From positions 186,001-250,000 of the forward strand of contig JNEN01001262.1 of the NCBI GenBank assembly GCA_000697355.1: a DNA stretch of 64,000 bases. The letters run 5' to 3'. Shown here one piece after another: positions 32,981-47,965 of the stretch. How positions within the stretch are numbered: position 1 is the first letter of the stretch; every line of letters begins with the position of its first letter. The position numbers and the translations under genes were made by a program. The DNA is from Syncephalastrum monosporum B8922. Its lineage: Eukaryota > Mucoromycota > Mucoromycetes > Mucorales > Syncephalastraceae. The notes under the pieces are model-generated. The model saw nothing but the letters and a program-made list of their open reading frames with translations, had not been told where the DNA came from and made no database searches.

Positions 32981-34955
32981 GAGCCATCGTCTGCATTACT
33001 TTGCCTATCATGCTCATCGACGTCGATGTCCCTTTTAAAATAAACTCGATCAAGCTATCTCGCACTGGGCTGTCTAATACCGACTGTACGCCTTGATCCG
33101 TCACATGAACGCATTTAGATACGTCCAGCCGCTTCAGCCGCGGACACGACACGGCCAGCTGATCCAGGACACTGTCATCCACGGTCAGCAAATTTGACAG
33201 ATCCACATCTAGGAGCTGCGGACTTGTGGCTATTATGGCACGAAGGCAGGTCGTCGGAAGCAAGCAACACCCAGCCAAGGCCAGCGTGTGTAGCTTGGGC
33301 TTGGGATGCGATGCAAAGGTCGCCAAGGCTGCGCCGGTTATCACTGTGTTATAGTTCAGCTCGAGACGCTCCAGGCTCGCATGCGAACTGGCGAGAGCCC
33401 ACTGCAATGTACTGTCGGTGAGTGCAGAGAACCCCTTGACAGAAAATGTCTGCCATGGCTGCTGGGTCTCGGTAAGTCGACCGTCGAGAAGCGTTCGCGG
33501 GACAGAGATCTGATGAGGACGTGCGTTCCGGTGCCGCGTGAACTCCAGATGTTTCATGGACGGGAAACCGAGCCGAAGGACGAGGAGGATGCCTTCGATA
33601 TTGACCATGGAATGCTGAAGATGGAGACGTTCCAGGCGAGGCGATCGACTTAGGAGACTGAACAGATGACGGAACTCGAGGTTGTGGATATTGCAAAGGG
33701 AGAGCGACTTGAGCGAGGCGAGACGGGCGGTGGGATGGCTTTTGTGATACATGAGCTCCGCTTGGATCGAGTCGACTTTGGGCATTACGGAAGCGAAGCA
33801 GTCATATACCGCCAGTCGCTCCAGCCGCTGGCAAGCAACCGAGACGTGGTTCACCAAGGCATCCAGCCGTAGGCTGAGGCCACCCCAGCGTAGACTCTTC
33901 AGGGTCGATCCAGCGTCGTCAAGAAGACGAAAGAACAAGGCAGGTGTGCAGACCACTTCGGAAACATCTGTTTGTCTGTGAGTCCTGTGCCTTGGTGCTC
34001 GCTCCCGTGTGTCCGACTTACCCAGTGTTTGTAGCCTGCAGCACCTGTGGTCGATCAAAGATCGGAATAAAATATCACCGTCGAGGTTGGGATTGTGCAT
34101 CGTCAAGTGCTTGAGCTGAGCGCCGTGCAGCCGTGTGAGGTATATCCGGAACGTATCGTCCTGAACAGGTTGATGCAGTGCACCGAACTCGAGAGACTGC
34201 CACAGATGGAGGCTCTGGTGGATGAACATGTACCACCGGCGTGAGACACGCATGCAGAGGACCATGCGGGCAAACGGAAGTCGGTAAAAAATATCACAAA
34301 TGGTGTCGTAAGGCAGCACTTGCACAAAGTCCACTGCCGTCGGGGGCGTCGACGCATGGCGTCTCTTTTGACTCAGCACTTGAACCTTCTGCTCCAAAAC
34401 GCGCGACCGTGTCTCGAGCTGCTGCGCGGCGTTACTTTCGAGAAGCGGGTGTTCCACCTCAAAAGCGGAGGAAGCGCGGTGCAGCCAAGCCAGTGCGCGC
34501 GCGTGGTCGCCCTTGAGCTCATACAGCTCTCCTGCCAGCAAGCACCACTGCGTCGAGCAGCTCGCGTTGTATGCCACCCGGTACACGCTGGCCGCCTCTG
34601 CCAACAGCCGCAACGCAGTGTGGAGCCGATCGAGTTTGGCCAGGGCCCGAATGCGGTACCGTAAGCAGGTCAGCATCAGGTCAGTGCGCTTGGACGGGTG
34701 CTGCTCCACCGCAAATGACTGTAGTCGTGAGAAGAGTCTGTACGCATCTTGGTATTGGCCCGTGTGGTAGAGATGTTGTCCGATCGGGACGAGGTCGAGT
34801 GCGGAAGAAGGAAGCGAGTCTCGGCTCCGTCGGCTGCACAACGCAAGAATGGTAAAAATTCATGCTTGTATTTTTTTTTTTTTTTTCATTTTCGATGCTT
34901 TCACCGTTACTTGCCTTGAGACGTAATAAAGAAAAGCAGCTACAACGCTGGTCAT
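32973..34955 (-). CDS. TPR/F-box/LRR protein (Dia2/Pof3-like SCF subunit)
   Basis: Exons are complement(32973..33967, 34022..34833, 34915..34955), 615 aa. The N-terminus has TPR-like helices (GQHLYHTGQYQDAYRLFSRL and ALAKLDRLHTALRLLAEA). The F-box follows at about residues 190-240 (LPYDTICDIFYRLPFARMV), then about a dozen leucine-rich repeats ending CPRLKRLDVSKCVHVTD. This TPR-F-box-LRR order is that of yeast Dia2 and S. pombe Pof3, which target replisome and other substrates to SCF ubiquitin ligase. The main exon lacks an ATG at its 5' end. The proposed first exon (MTSVVAAFLYYVS) joins in phase through a GC-AG intron (aag-gcaagt). The 54-nt intron 33,968-34,021 is in frame and stop-free. Confidence 0.84.
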
Positions 34956-36874
34956 ACTCCAAAGGGTAGAAAGAGAAAAAAAGAGAGAGATATGGAGCCT
35001 TTGGCAGGTCTTTTCAGGGCACCAATCCAGCCTAAAACACATGCATGCATGTCTGCGTCTTGCCCCTGCTTCGACATCATTTCATTGTGCTTCTATCTTC
35101 TTCAAAATTTTTCTTCCCACATGCCGGCTCTCACCTAATTATGTTATAATCCTTGCCACTCATGCTTTATGGACGCCGTGGCAGCTATTTGTATCGCAAT
35201 ATGGCCGTCGCTGACCATATTTCACCTTTCCTTCCGGGATTGATGCCCAACATGACTCTATTGTAACTCCCTCCCGCCTTCAAATACGCCATCATTGACG
35301 AAGTATTCCCCCCCCCCTTGTCTCGTTGAGGAATGTCAATCTCTTGACACCATACCTAACCTGGCACAAAAGCAGTAGTTGCGTCTAATCGAACGAGATA
35401 TGTACAACTCTGTCACTGACCGAATGATAATATATAGACGAGAGAACAGTTTCTGCGATGTCTGAGAACCATTCTAGCAGCAGGAGAAACCCCGAGAAAA
35501 GACACACGGACCAAGATGCCAATAGAACAATAGAGATACATAGAGTCGTAGCACATCTCGTATCCGCCGAGCAGTGCTGGCAACATAAGAACGGCGTTGA
35601 AGACCTTTATTCAATGTACTAGTTAGCGTTGCCTTGGAGCTCCTCGCTAAACCTTTTATGCAAGTGTAAGTCCCAATTTGAACAAGAAAGTCTACTTGAT
35701 AAATTGCTGGCACCACAATTCAGTTAAAAACGATATACAAAGGTGTGGAATACAGTTACTCAGAGGACTCGAATCCCATGGTGGTCTATACGTACATGTA
35801 TGTTTGCGTAGAACTAACAGTACATCGAAACTTCCGACCCCCGCCCCTTCCGAGGCGAAGTTGTAGCATCGAAATAGGTCTATAGCCGAAGTATGCACGT
35901 GATCTTATCCTACTTTCCAACATCGAGTTATTTATTTCCTCGGTCATCCTATTGTTCAACGGTCAAGAGGCTGCATAACAAAGCAATGTATCTTGTAAAA
36001 AGATATATATATATATATAAAGGCGCCAGTGACAGCTTAGGCGAAAAATAGGCGATAAAGGAGGCAGCAGAAATATGAGCTTCTGGACCCAGTCCATTGG
36101 CTCGATGTTATTCTTTTGTCCATGTATAGAATAATACTCAGTATCATATCTCTATACTATCTATACATAAAGGCTTGCTACTTATTTCATCAGTGAAGGG
36201 TGCCAGTAGGCATTCTTTTACTTTTTTTACTTTTTCAACTTTTTTTCAGTTTGGAAGAGGGCGTTTTTCTCAAAGTGCTCTAGGCGATAATATGCAAGTG
36301 CATACATTTAGCCGATCATTTTATGCACTTCGGCAGCCCATTACATAAAGCATCTTTTGCTTGGTCTGTGTGTGGCACTTGCTTTTCAGAGGTAAATTTC
36401 AACTCTGTTACGGTCGAACTCTGCAGTGTAATCCATGCCAACTTTGGAATGTTCACATGATACATCTACCCGTCTGGACCAAGGTGCGCCTCAAATAGAT
36501 AGAAGCATGTTCAGAAGACTCAGCATACATATGCGATGCTTCTCAAAAAGCCTTAGATTGGTCACACAGGAGGGGGCGTGTAGCATAAACATGGATACTG
36601 GTACAGACAGCGTAGTCGTCATTACGACGACCGAGAAGCAGAAAGGAAAGAATATGCAGCAATATGACAAATATGCGAAGAAACCTTCTACAAGCACGGC
36701 AGGTATCTACAATGTTTTACTTATCTTGCATGTGTGTGTGTGTGTGTGTGTATGAATGGGAGAGAGAGAGAAAGAGAGAGAGAGAGAGAAAAGGAGAAAG
36801 GAAACAAAAGAAGAAAAAGAAAAAGAAGGAGGAGGAGAAGGCGAAGGGATCGGGAGTTTGATTGAGACTGTGCT
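34956..36874. other. Gene-poor region with microsatellites, 1.9 kb
   Basis: No supported gene. It contains an (AT)n tract near 36,004-36,019, a (TG)10 tract at 36,731-36,750 and a GA-rich tract at 36,759-36,789. Confidence 0.6.
36731..36789. repeat. Adjacent (TG)n and (GA)n microsatellites
   Basis: Ten TG units, followed after 8 bp by a long GA-rich run. They lie just 3' of the F-box gene on the opposite strand. Confidence 0.95.
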
Positions 36875-37837
36875 TCACTTTCTTGGTATGATGCCAATAT
36901 GCCATGATTTGCGCTCATCTGCTGCATCGAAAGGATGGACGGGTTTTCGCCGAGTGTGGACACACCAGACACGCTTATGCTGTTCGACGGTTGCGACTGC
37001 GCGTTCGTTTTCGCTATCAATGGTTGAATAGAGCGAGATAGGGTAATGATCCATGCCGTCGTCCTCGTCGTCAGGTACGGCTTCGTCATGGTGACCGACA
37101 ACGATGGCGACGAGGGTCTCGCACCAGCGCAGCATCATCCACAGGCCCTCGGCCTTGACGGCGGGCGCGATAAGGTAACGCAGGCGAGGGCACTGCTTGA
37201 CAATGAGGCGAGCGACGGTGGGTGTAAGGGCGTCGTACGGGTTGAGGGTGAGTGACAGTAGGTCTGGCCCAAAGGTGGGCAGGATGGCGTTACGGAGCGC
37301 GCCGGGGTGATGAAAGTAATGGGATATGTGGGTGAGTGCGGTGGTGGGGTCAGATGTACATGCATTGGTGGGAAATACAAAAAAAGAAGAGCAACAGGGG
37401 AGGCTTTCGAGACTGTAGTCCTCGGACTGGAGCAGGTCCTCGTCGACATCGGTCGGGACGTGGGTGAGCATGAAACAGGTGTGCTGCAGATTGGGAATGA
37501 GTCGCTTGAGCTGTTTGGGCGTGATGCTAGACTGGAGATAGAGGAGCTGCGGACACAGCTGGGATATAAGCATAAAAAAGGTATCCGAGTAATAGTGACC
37601 CTGTGGCAATTTGATGGTCTGCAGGGCTTGGCCGTGCTTTTGGCAGAACGTAATGATATCGTGCATCGTCACCGAGTCCGGGAATATGGCCTTGCGATAC
37701 GCACGCTGACACACGAGCTGGTAAGTGTACCGGCATACAAACAGAAACACAGGTAGATCCTCGACCTGACTGAACAGTATGACCTGCATCAGCAGTTCAT
37801 TGGGCAGGACAGGTACGACGGGTGCTGGGCCCGACAT
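36875..37837 (-). CDS. F-box-like protein, single exon
   Basis: An intronless 320-aa frame. The first 45 residues (VPVLPNELLMQVILFSQVEDLPVFLFVCRYTYQLV) fit an F-box that binds Skp1. The rest has irregular leucine-rich segments (LCPQLLYLQSS, LLSLTLNPYDALTPTVARLIVKQCPRLRYLIAP) of the kind used for substrate capture. There is no TPR part, unlike the neighbouring F-box gene, and no clear orthologue that I can name. The lack of introns is unusual among the genes in this window. Confidence 0.75.
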   Translation of the reverse strand: MSGPAPVVPVLPNELLMQVILFSQVEDLPVFLFVCRYTYQLVCQRAYRKAIFPDSVTMHDIITFCQKHGQALQTIKLPQGHYYSDTFFMLISQLCPQLLYLQSSITPKQLKRLIPNLQHTCFMLTHVPTDVDEDLLQSEDYSLESLPCCSSFFVFPTNACTSDPTTALTHISHYFHHPGALRNAILPTFGPDLLSLTLNPYDALTPTVARLIVKQCPRLRYLIAPAVKAEGLWMMLRWCETLVAIVVGHHDEAVPDDEDDGMDHYPISLYSTIDSENERAVATVEQHKRVWCVHTRRKPVHPFDAADERKSWHIGIIPRK

Positions 37838-39131
37838 TCTCTCTCTCTGTCTCTTTCTTTCTTCGTGTGTCTGTCTGGTCTTGGTTGTTGGTCAAGACAA
37901 AAAAAGGAGAGGAAGAAAAAAAAAAGATTAAAAAGAGGAATGGGATAAGGCGAGCGAGAATGACAACAAATGCGGGCCTGAGGGAGAGGTACGTCAAAGA
38001 AAGACGAGATTGAGCACAACGAAAGGAATGGCAGGCCCCAACACGTGTTGCTTTGCCCACACAAAGTAACGAAGAGAGGGTGCTTGCTGAGTTGTAATCC
38101 AACGCCTTTGCATGATGGCATGCTTACCCCCCATCATCCCATCCCTTCCTTTCTCTTTCCCTTTTTTTTTTCTTTTTTCCCTTCATATAGACTTCTTTCT
38201 CTTCATGACACGGCGATTCTTTCACTCACTATGCATTTAGAACACCAGATCCATCGTCTTGGGGTGTTTCATACACTACGAAGGAACAGACGCACCATTT
38301 TATGCAGAATTTTATCGCGCCCCGTGGCACAAGAGCCCAGCCAGTGACTAACTCCCTGCGCAATCACTGATCGGCAGATACGAACACGCACATCAAAAAA
38401 TGACACAGACACTCACACACACGCACACGCACATATATATAATTACAGTAACCGTGCGCAGCACGCTCTCCCGTTCAATGAAATTTCATGCACGTCCGTA
38501 TAATAGTAAGCAAAGGAAAAGGCGTTTTCGTCTTTTGGCAGATCAGATCGTCTCTTGGTCCCCATAGCAACCATCCATCATCCATCGATGGATGGATCTC
38601 ACCTGCATATTCGCTCAATCCCTATTGGGAGCCAGAAATAGGGTAGATGAAAAAGGAAATACTCACGATCTCCAGAGAGGCTTTATGGAAAGGACCGAAT
38701 AGCATCCATATTCTTCCCCGTTTTGTATCCACTTCCGGCCAACCAATATATATAATTGTTATGAGACTACAGTAGAGCAGAGCGGTATCACCCAGTAGAA
38801 ATATCATGGGACGTGATGGCAAAATGCGTTGATTTCTGCAGGCACTCTGGGGTTGACGGGTTGGAACAAACAACGCAACAAATTGGATCACGACCGGTTT
38901 CAGACGCCGCTAAATAGTCACGCCAAAGGGAATACATACTAATGCGCTTGACGTCTTGAGCCTTTGCGTGCTTCAACACTTACAGAGACAAAACACCAAA
39001 CGATACTCTCTCTCGCCTAGTATTTGCAAACGATACAACGACAACCAAACACTCTTTCTGTATTTGAAAGCAAGACAAAACAACCGGCAATAGACTTTTC
39101 TTTCTCCATCGATTGCCAAAGAACAACTTAA
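37838..39131. other. Divergent intergenic region, F-box / CCR4
   Basis: 1.3 kb shared upstream region. CT-rich and CA-rich runs (38,160-38,200 and 38,408-38,436) and an atatatata stretch near 38,434 are seen. No gene is supported. Confidence 0.6.
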
Positions 39132-39395
39132 ATGTCCTACGACAGAGACAGCGAAGCCGCCGTCAACGGTGGCTACCCGACCATGCCTGGTCATTCTCTT
39201 CAACAGCTCTACAATTCAGCGCCATTAAATGCGATGGGCCGTCAGCCAAGGACGGTGTCGCCTGCACCGTCCTTGCCGCCTGCTTCATCACCTTCGGTCG
39301 GCGGGTATCCTTATGCAATGTACTCCAATAGCTCCTTTGCTCGCTACCCCATGGCCATGAACATGTCTCAAAAGTTATCTCACCAACAACAGCAA

Positions 39396-39448
<53 letters not shown>

Positions 39449-41595
39449 ACAGCAGCAGCAGCAACCATTGCAAACCATAGTCGACCCGAGTTCGAATCCG
39501 CCTTCGCTCGCCACGGCGAATGCGTCTTCACACGTGGCTCGCCAAATCAGCTATGCCCAAATCTCGCGGTCGGGCAAGTCGCCTCACCACCACGCACGGA
39601 CGGCGGCCCACGTAGCAAGGAGCACGCCTGTCACGTCAGCGGTCACCATCACGGATCCAAATAACCCGTCCAAGTCATTTAGTGGGCTGGTCGGCAAGGC
39701 AGGCAAGCACGAGGACGACACGCACCGGACGCATTCGCCGTCGGCCCAAGGGAATGTGCAGTGGTCGACGCTGGATATGGGCGGCATGCGGCTCAAGAAC
39801 ATCACTGATCCCGTCTGCCAGTACACGTTTCTGACCGGCCTTTACATCAACCACAACCAGCTCACCTACCTCAACCCGGCCCTCGCCCAACTCGTCAACC
39901 TCAAAGTCCTCGATGCCTCCGGCAACAGGCTGACAAGCGTCCCGCCCGAGCTGGGTCTGCTCATCAACCTCAAGGAGCTCTTGCTTTTCGATAACAACAT
40001 CGCTTCCCTCCCCAACGAGCTTGGCACCCTCTACCAGCTCGAGATGCTCGGTCTCGAGGGGAACCCGCTCCAGCCCGACATCAGGTCCATCCTCTCCAGG
40101 GATGGTCCCTCCGCCGTCATCTACTCTTTAAGAGAAAACGCACCAGGTAAGAGAGAGAGAGAGAGAGAGAAAATGGGCTGCTATGCGTGTTCCATGATCG
40201 ATGATCGACTCATCTTTATCTCAGTGGGCATGCCGCCTCCTCAGAGAGAATGGATTTCCATCGAACACCACTCGGGCCAAGACGACCGAGGTGAGTCTCG
40301 TTTATGCACTGTGTGCTTACATAAACTGATAACGTCCAATTTCCCGCACCGGAAAAAAAAACCCTCTAGACAAAATCTCGGTACTGTCTTACAATACGCT
40401 CTGCGAGAAATATGCTACCAGTCAAGCCTATGGATACACGCCATCCTGGGCACTGACGTGGGAGTACCGTAAGGAACTCATTGTCAACGAAATTCTGAGC
40501 TGCGATGCGGATGTGGTTTGTCTACAGGTAAAAAGAAATCGGGAGAGTGGCATATGTATATGTTCTATATTAACTCGATGCCGTGAATCATGCAGGAATT
40601 GGGGTACAGCCAGTATGAAGACCTTTTCAAGGGCGAATTCCGGGAACGGGGAGAGTACGAAAGCATATTCTATCCAAAATCTCGAGCAAAGACCATGTCA
40701 GATAAAGAGCGCGGCCAGGTCGACGGCTGTGCCACGTTCTTCAAGGCATCCAAATTCCGTCTTCTCGATCAATATTTATTGGAATACAACCAAAAGGCGC
40801 TGCAGCGTGTCGATTTTAAAAAGAGTGAGGACATTTACAACCGTGTCATGCCCAAGGACAATATCGCGGTCATGACGATGCTCGAAAACAAGGACACCCT
40901 CGCGCGTGTCCTCGTCGCCAACTCACATATCCACTGGGATCCAGCCTTTGCCGACGTCAAACTCGTCCAGGTCGGCATGCTCATGGACGAACTCGACAAG
41001 TTTGCGTCACGGCATCTCGCATCAAGGTCCAGCGACAGCCCGTCCTATGCCTCGACAAACAAGCTCCCGACCATCATTGCAGGCGACTTCAACTCGACGC
41101 CCGACTCGGGTGTTTACGAATTCCTCTCCAAGGGAGCCGTGCGACAGGACCACGACGATTTTGGCGATCACACCTATGGCAGCTACACCACCGAGGGCTT
41201 GTCCCACAAGCTCAACCTCAAGAGCGCATACAGTCCCATCGGCGAGCTGCCCTTCACCAATTACACGCCCAATTATAAGGGTGTCCTCGATTATGTATGG
41301 CATTCGAGCAGTACCCTCGATGTCTTGTCCCTCCTCGGGCCCATTGATCGGGATTATCTTAGCAAAGTGGTCGGGTTCCCGAACGCGCATTTCCCCTCAG
41401 AGTAAGTAAATGCCGTGTGCAATTTTTTTGACACTCGGTGACTGACGCGTTGATTCTAGTCACATCCCCATCATGGCAGAATTCAAATTTAAATCACCCC
41501 GGACGGACAAGATCGAAACGCCCGACTTTGGATCCACTTCCAGTAGCAGTCGACGTCATATGAATAGCGACTCCAAGGATAATAGATCACCATAA
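39132..41595 (+). CDS. CCR4: CCR4 deadenylase (CCR4-NOT catalytic subunit)
   Basis: Exons are 39132..40146, 40225..40290, 40370..40527, 40596..41401 and 41460..41595, 726 aa. CCR4 shortens mRNA poly(A) tails as part of the CCR4-NOT complex. The order is fungal: a Gln-rich N-terminus with 27 consecutive Gln (residues 85-111), a leucine-rich repeat block ([24 protein letters not shown] and following) that contacts NOT1, and an exonuclease-endonuclease-phosphatase domain. Catalytic landmarks are [25 protein letters not shown] (Glu), [19 protein letters not shown] and [12 protein letters not shown] (Asp-His). A short Ser-rich tail ends the protein. Intron 1 starts with a GA microsatellite. Confidence 0.96.
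39384..39464 (+). repeat. CAG/CAA repeat coding 27 Gln in CCR4
   Basis: Mixed CAA and CAG codons, not a pure CAG run, encode an unbroken polyglutamine stretch. The interruptions make the tract less prone to slippage than a pure repeat. Confidence 0.97.
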
Positions 41596-41617
41596 TCAGG
41601 AACACTCTCTGTCTGTC

Positions 41618-41618
<1 letters not shown>

Positions 41619-41640
<22 letters not shown>
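41619..41640. repeat. (GT)11 microsatellite in CCR4 3' flank
   Basis: A perfect GT run about 25 bp after the CCR4 stop codon, probably within the 3' UTR. Confidence 0.95.
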
Positions 41641-41648
<8 letters not shown>

Positions 41649-41835
41649 GTCAAATGTGGGACCGCGTCATGGAGAGGCGGTGCAAATATTTAATGTGCGT
41701 GGGGGCCAAGGAAAAATTTGTGAAGGTTATTCATGCAAATGTGAGAGTAAGAAGAGAAAAGAAAAAAAAAGTTGAAAAAGAGCGGGAAAAAAGAGAGAAA
41801 AGAAAAAGCTTGGGGTAATGGGGAGATGCAGAAAT

Positions 41836-45883
<4,048 letters not shown>

Positions 45884-46090
45884 TCAGGTACCCGTACGTG
45901 CAATAGCCATGCGTGTCGAGAATTGCTGGATGTAGAGACCCGGACCGTTAACGAAGACCGGGCCACGAAGCGACGTAACATATAAATTGGCGACAGCGCC
46001 GGCACGCCACAGATTCTCGATGTTACGGTTCGTCTGCGCGTCGAAGGGGATCCAATTGGTCCCGGCTTGGTAAACCCACTGAAATGTCAT
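45884..46090 (-). CDS. Stand-alone WWE-domain small protein
   Basis: An intronless 68-aa frame that is almost entirely one WWE-like domain. It shows WVYQAGTNWIPFDAQTNRNIENLWRAG (two Trp and the N..IE..W core), a beta strand with GPVFVNG, and a closing segment IQQFSTRMAIAR like the M-Q-N-T-R end of WWE domains. WWE domains bind poly- or iso-ADP-ribose and usually sit in E3 ligases or PARPs. Here nothing else is attached. A TATAAAAA box about 93 bp upstream (46,183-46,190, minus strand) supports an independent gene. The ADP-ribose-binding role is inferred. Confidence 0.68.
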   Translation of the reverse strand: MTFQWVYQAGTNWIPFDAQTNRNIENLWRAGAVANLYVTSLRGPVFVNGPGLYIQQFSTRMAIARTGT

Positions 46091-47965
46091 GATGAATAAA
46101 GAGGTGCTGGATAGAGGACTAAGAGGAGTAGTAGATGTGTAAGTAGAACAGAGTGAAGGGAGATCAACCTATACACGCAACCTTTTTATACACGCGCTTC
46201 CAACGTTGCTGAGCTTTTTTTAATAAGATGAAATAGGTATCTACGACGGCGCATAGTCCCCGCTATTGTATCCGGCTCCATTAGGCGAGGAGTGGAATCA
46301 CCCTTTTTGGCTCTGCTTTGCCACACCCCGTTTTGAAGAGACAGCTCAGTATCGGGATAAGATCCAACCTATCAACGGGTTGCACGAGAGTCATTGACAC
46401 ATATTTAATCGATCAGTGTTCCCTTGACGAGAGCTGGGGTCACGCCAATGTGCTTATTTGGGCGGTAATGTTGTCATCGGATGGGCACAGACCCCACATT
46501 TCGCCAATTGCGGTATCTGTTACGCAGCAGGTTCAGGCGGGGGGCACATAACGTGGCAGGGATGTATCGGGTCCAGCCGTCTTGTTTCTCCTTATCACCG
46601 CTCAGACTGTGTATACATAGCTATTCCTGAGTTACGGCTTTCCATTGACTATCGCCTCGTCATCTAACTGCTGCGGTTCAGGTTTCTGTTATATTTCATT
46701 GATGTTCTAGCCCATATACACTATTCACTGCTGAACGTTCAAGATTACAAAGTAGGATATTATATGGTTTTTCTTATATAGGACCTCAACAGTCGGCAGT
46801 CCGTCCATCCGAGAAAAAAAATAAAAAAAGGCTTATTTTTCATATTTGGTACGCGTTTCATATTCGGTGTTTTGGCTCCCCTGGTGGGAGTCGAGTACCG
46901 TGGAATGCATCAGTGGGAGCGCGTAAAGAGGCTATCGCAGCGGCTCCTGCTGCTCCTGCTGCGCACACTTTTTCGTCAGCTCGCCAAGCGAGGTTACACC
47001 GGCCAGGACGCGTCAGGCAAGTGGGCGCGCCACTCTTGAGGCTGAGACAATGAGACAAGCCGATCGGGTCTTTATGGCTATAACAAAATAAGCCTCAACT
47101 TTTATTCACCAATCACCGTACACTGTGTGGCACAGCAGCGAGATGTCTGACGCAGGCCGAGTCGACGCGACATCGACCGTATCTTCTCGATAACGATCTT
47201 GTTATAATTAGATATGAAGTGAGAGCGGTATGATAACTTACGGATCGAAATAATAATAAAAATTGGCCTGCGAGCGTAGTCCAACCTTATTGGCTGAGTT
47301 ACACGTCATCTGCGCACACGTCTCAGCGAAAATGCTCAGGCGCAACGCAAAAGCTTATACGGCTTGTTTGCTCAGTTTTAGGTGCTGAACAGTGCTCAAT
47401 CCAGGGCTACACAGTTGACCGCTGCAAATATTCCAAAAGTTATCCAGGACCGCTTTCCTTTGATTGGTCTTTTTTCTTCATTTCAAAAATAAACACACCC
47501 ATTTTGTCGGCTTGACCATACGCAACAAAAGGTCATGTTTGTCTCTTCTCCGTCACACACACGTCGAAACTTTTTCCATTTACTGAGCGCTACTGCTCAT
47601 TCTCGTTCACAAATGGAGGCTCTGGTTGCACTTTTTAGCATTCCCTTTCCGTCCAAGTCAAGAGCAGTTTATGAACGAGTGACTGAGAGAAAGGATGAAG
47701 GAGAAGGCGGTGTAGTGATCAGTATTGGCTGTCATGATACTTATGGTTGATCGCTGAGATAATAGTTCTAAGAAGATATAGTGTGGAAGACACCGCTGGT
47801 CGTTTACGTAAGACAGGCGCTGCAGTGTGTTGACGAAAGACCCCATTAATGATAATGGCACAAGACGACCGACGGAACGTGCATGATCACGCTCACTGAT
47901 TGCTGAGTTCCTGGATTGAAATCCAAATCAGCTAAATTTTTATATTTTGACATCCTTTCCTGCCA
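46091..47965. other. Intergenic region, 1.9 kb
   Basis: Holds the WWE-gene TATA box at 46,183-46,190 on the minus strand. A GC-richer patch at 46,870-47,040 contains a 44-codon plus-strand frame. No supported gene otherwise. Confidence 0.55.
46183..46190 (-). promoter_or_regulatory. TATA box of the WWE-domain gene
   Basis: Minus-strand TATAAAAA about 93 nt before the ATG at 46090. Confidence 0.45.

Noticed and set aside
32973..34841. Starting the TPR/F-box protein at 34841
   Set aside because: That codon is TTG, not ATG. An upstream ATG exon joined by a GC-AG intron is in phase and preferred.
35750..35800. tRNA-like T-loop (gattcgagtcc on the minus strand)
   Set aside because: The flanking bases do not form a T-stem or the rest of a cloverleaf. 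No tRNA gene found elsewhere either.
36400..36760. 106-codon plus-strand frame ending in the TG repeat
   Set aside because: No family resemblance, runs into a microsatellite, and looks like intergenic sequence.
46905..47039. 44-codon plus-strand frame in a GC-rich patch (MHQWERVKRLSQRLLLLLLR...)
   Set aside because: Short, without promoter or splice context. The composition could arise by chance from the GC-rich repeat-like stretch.
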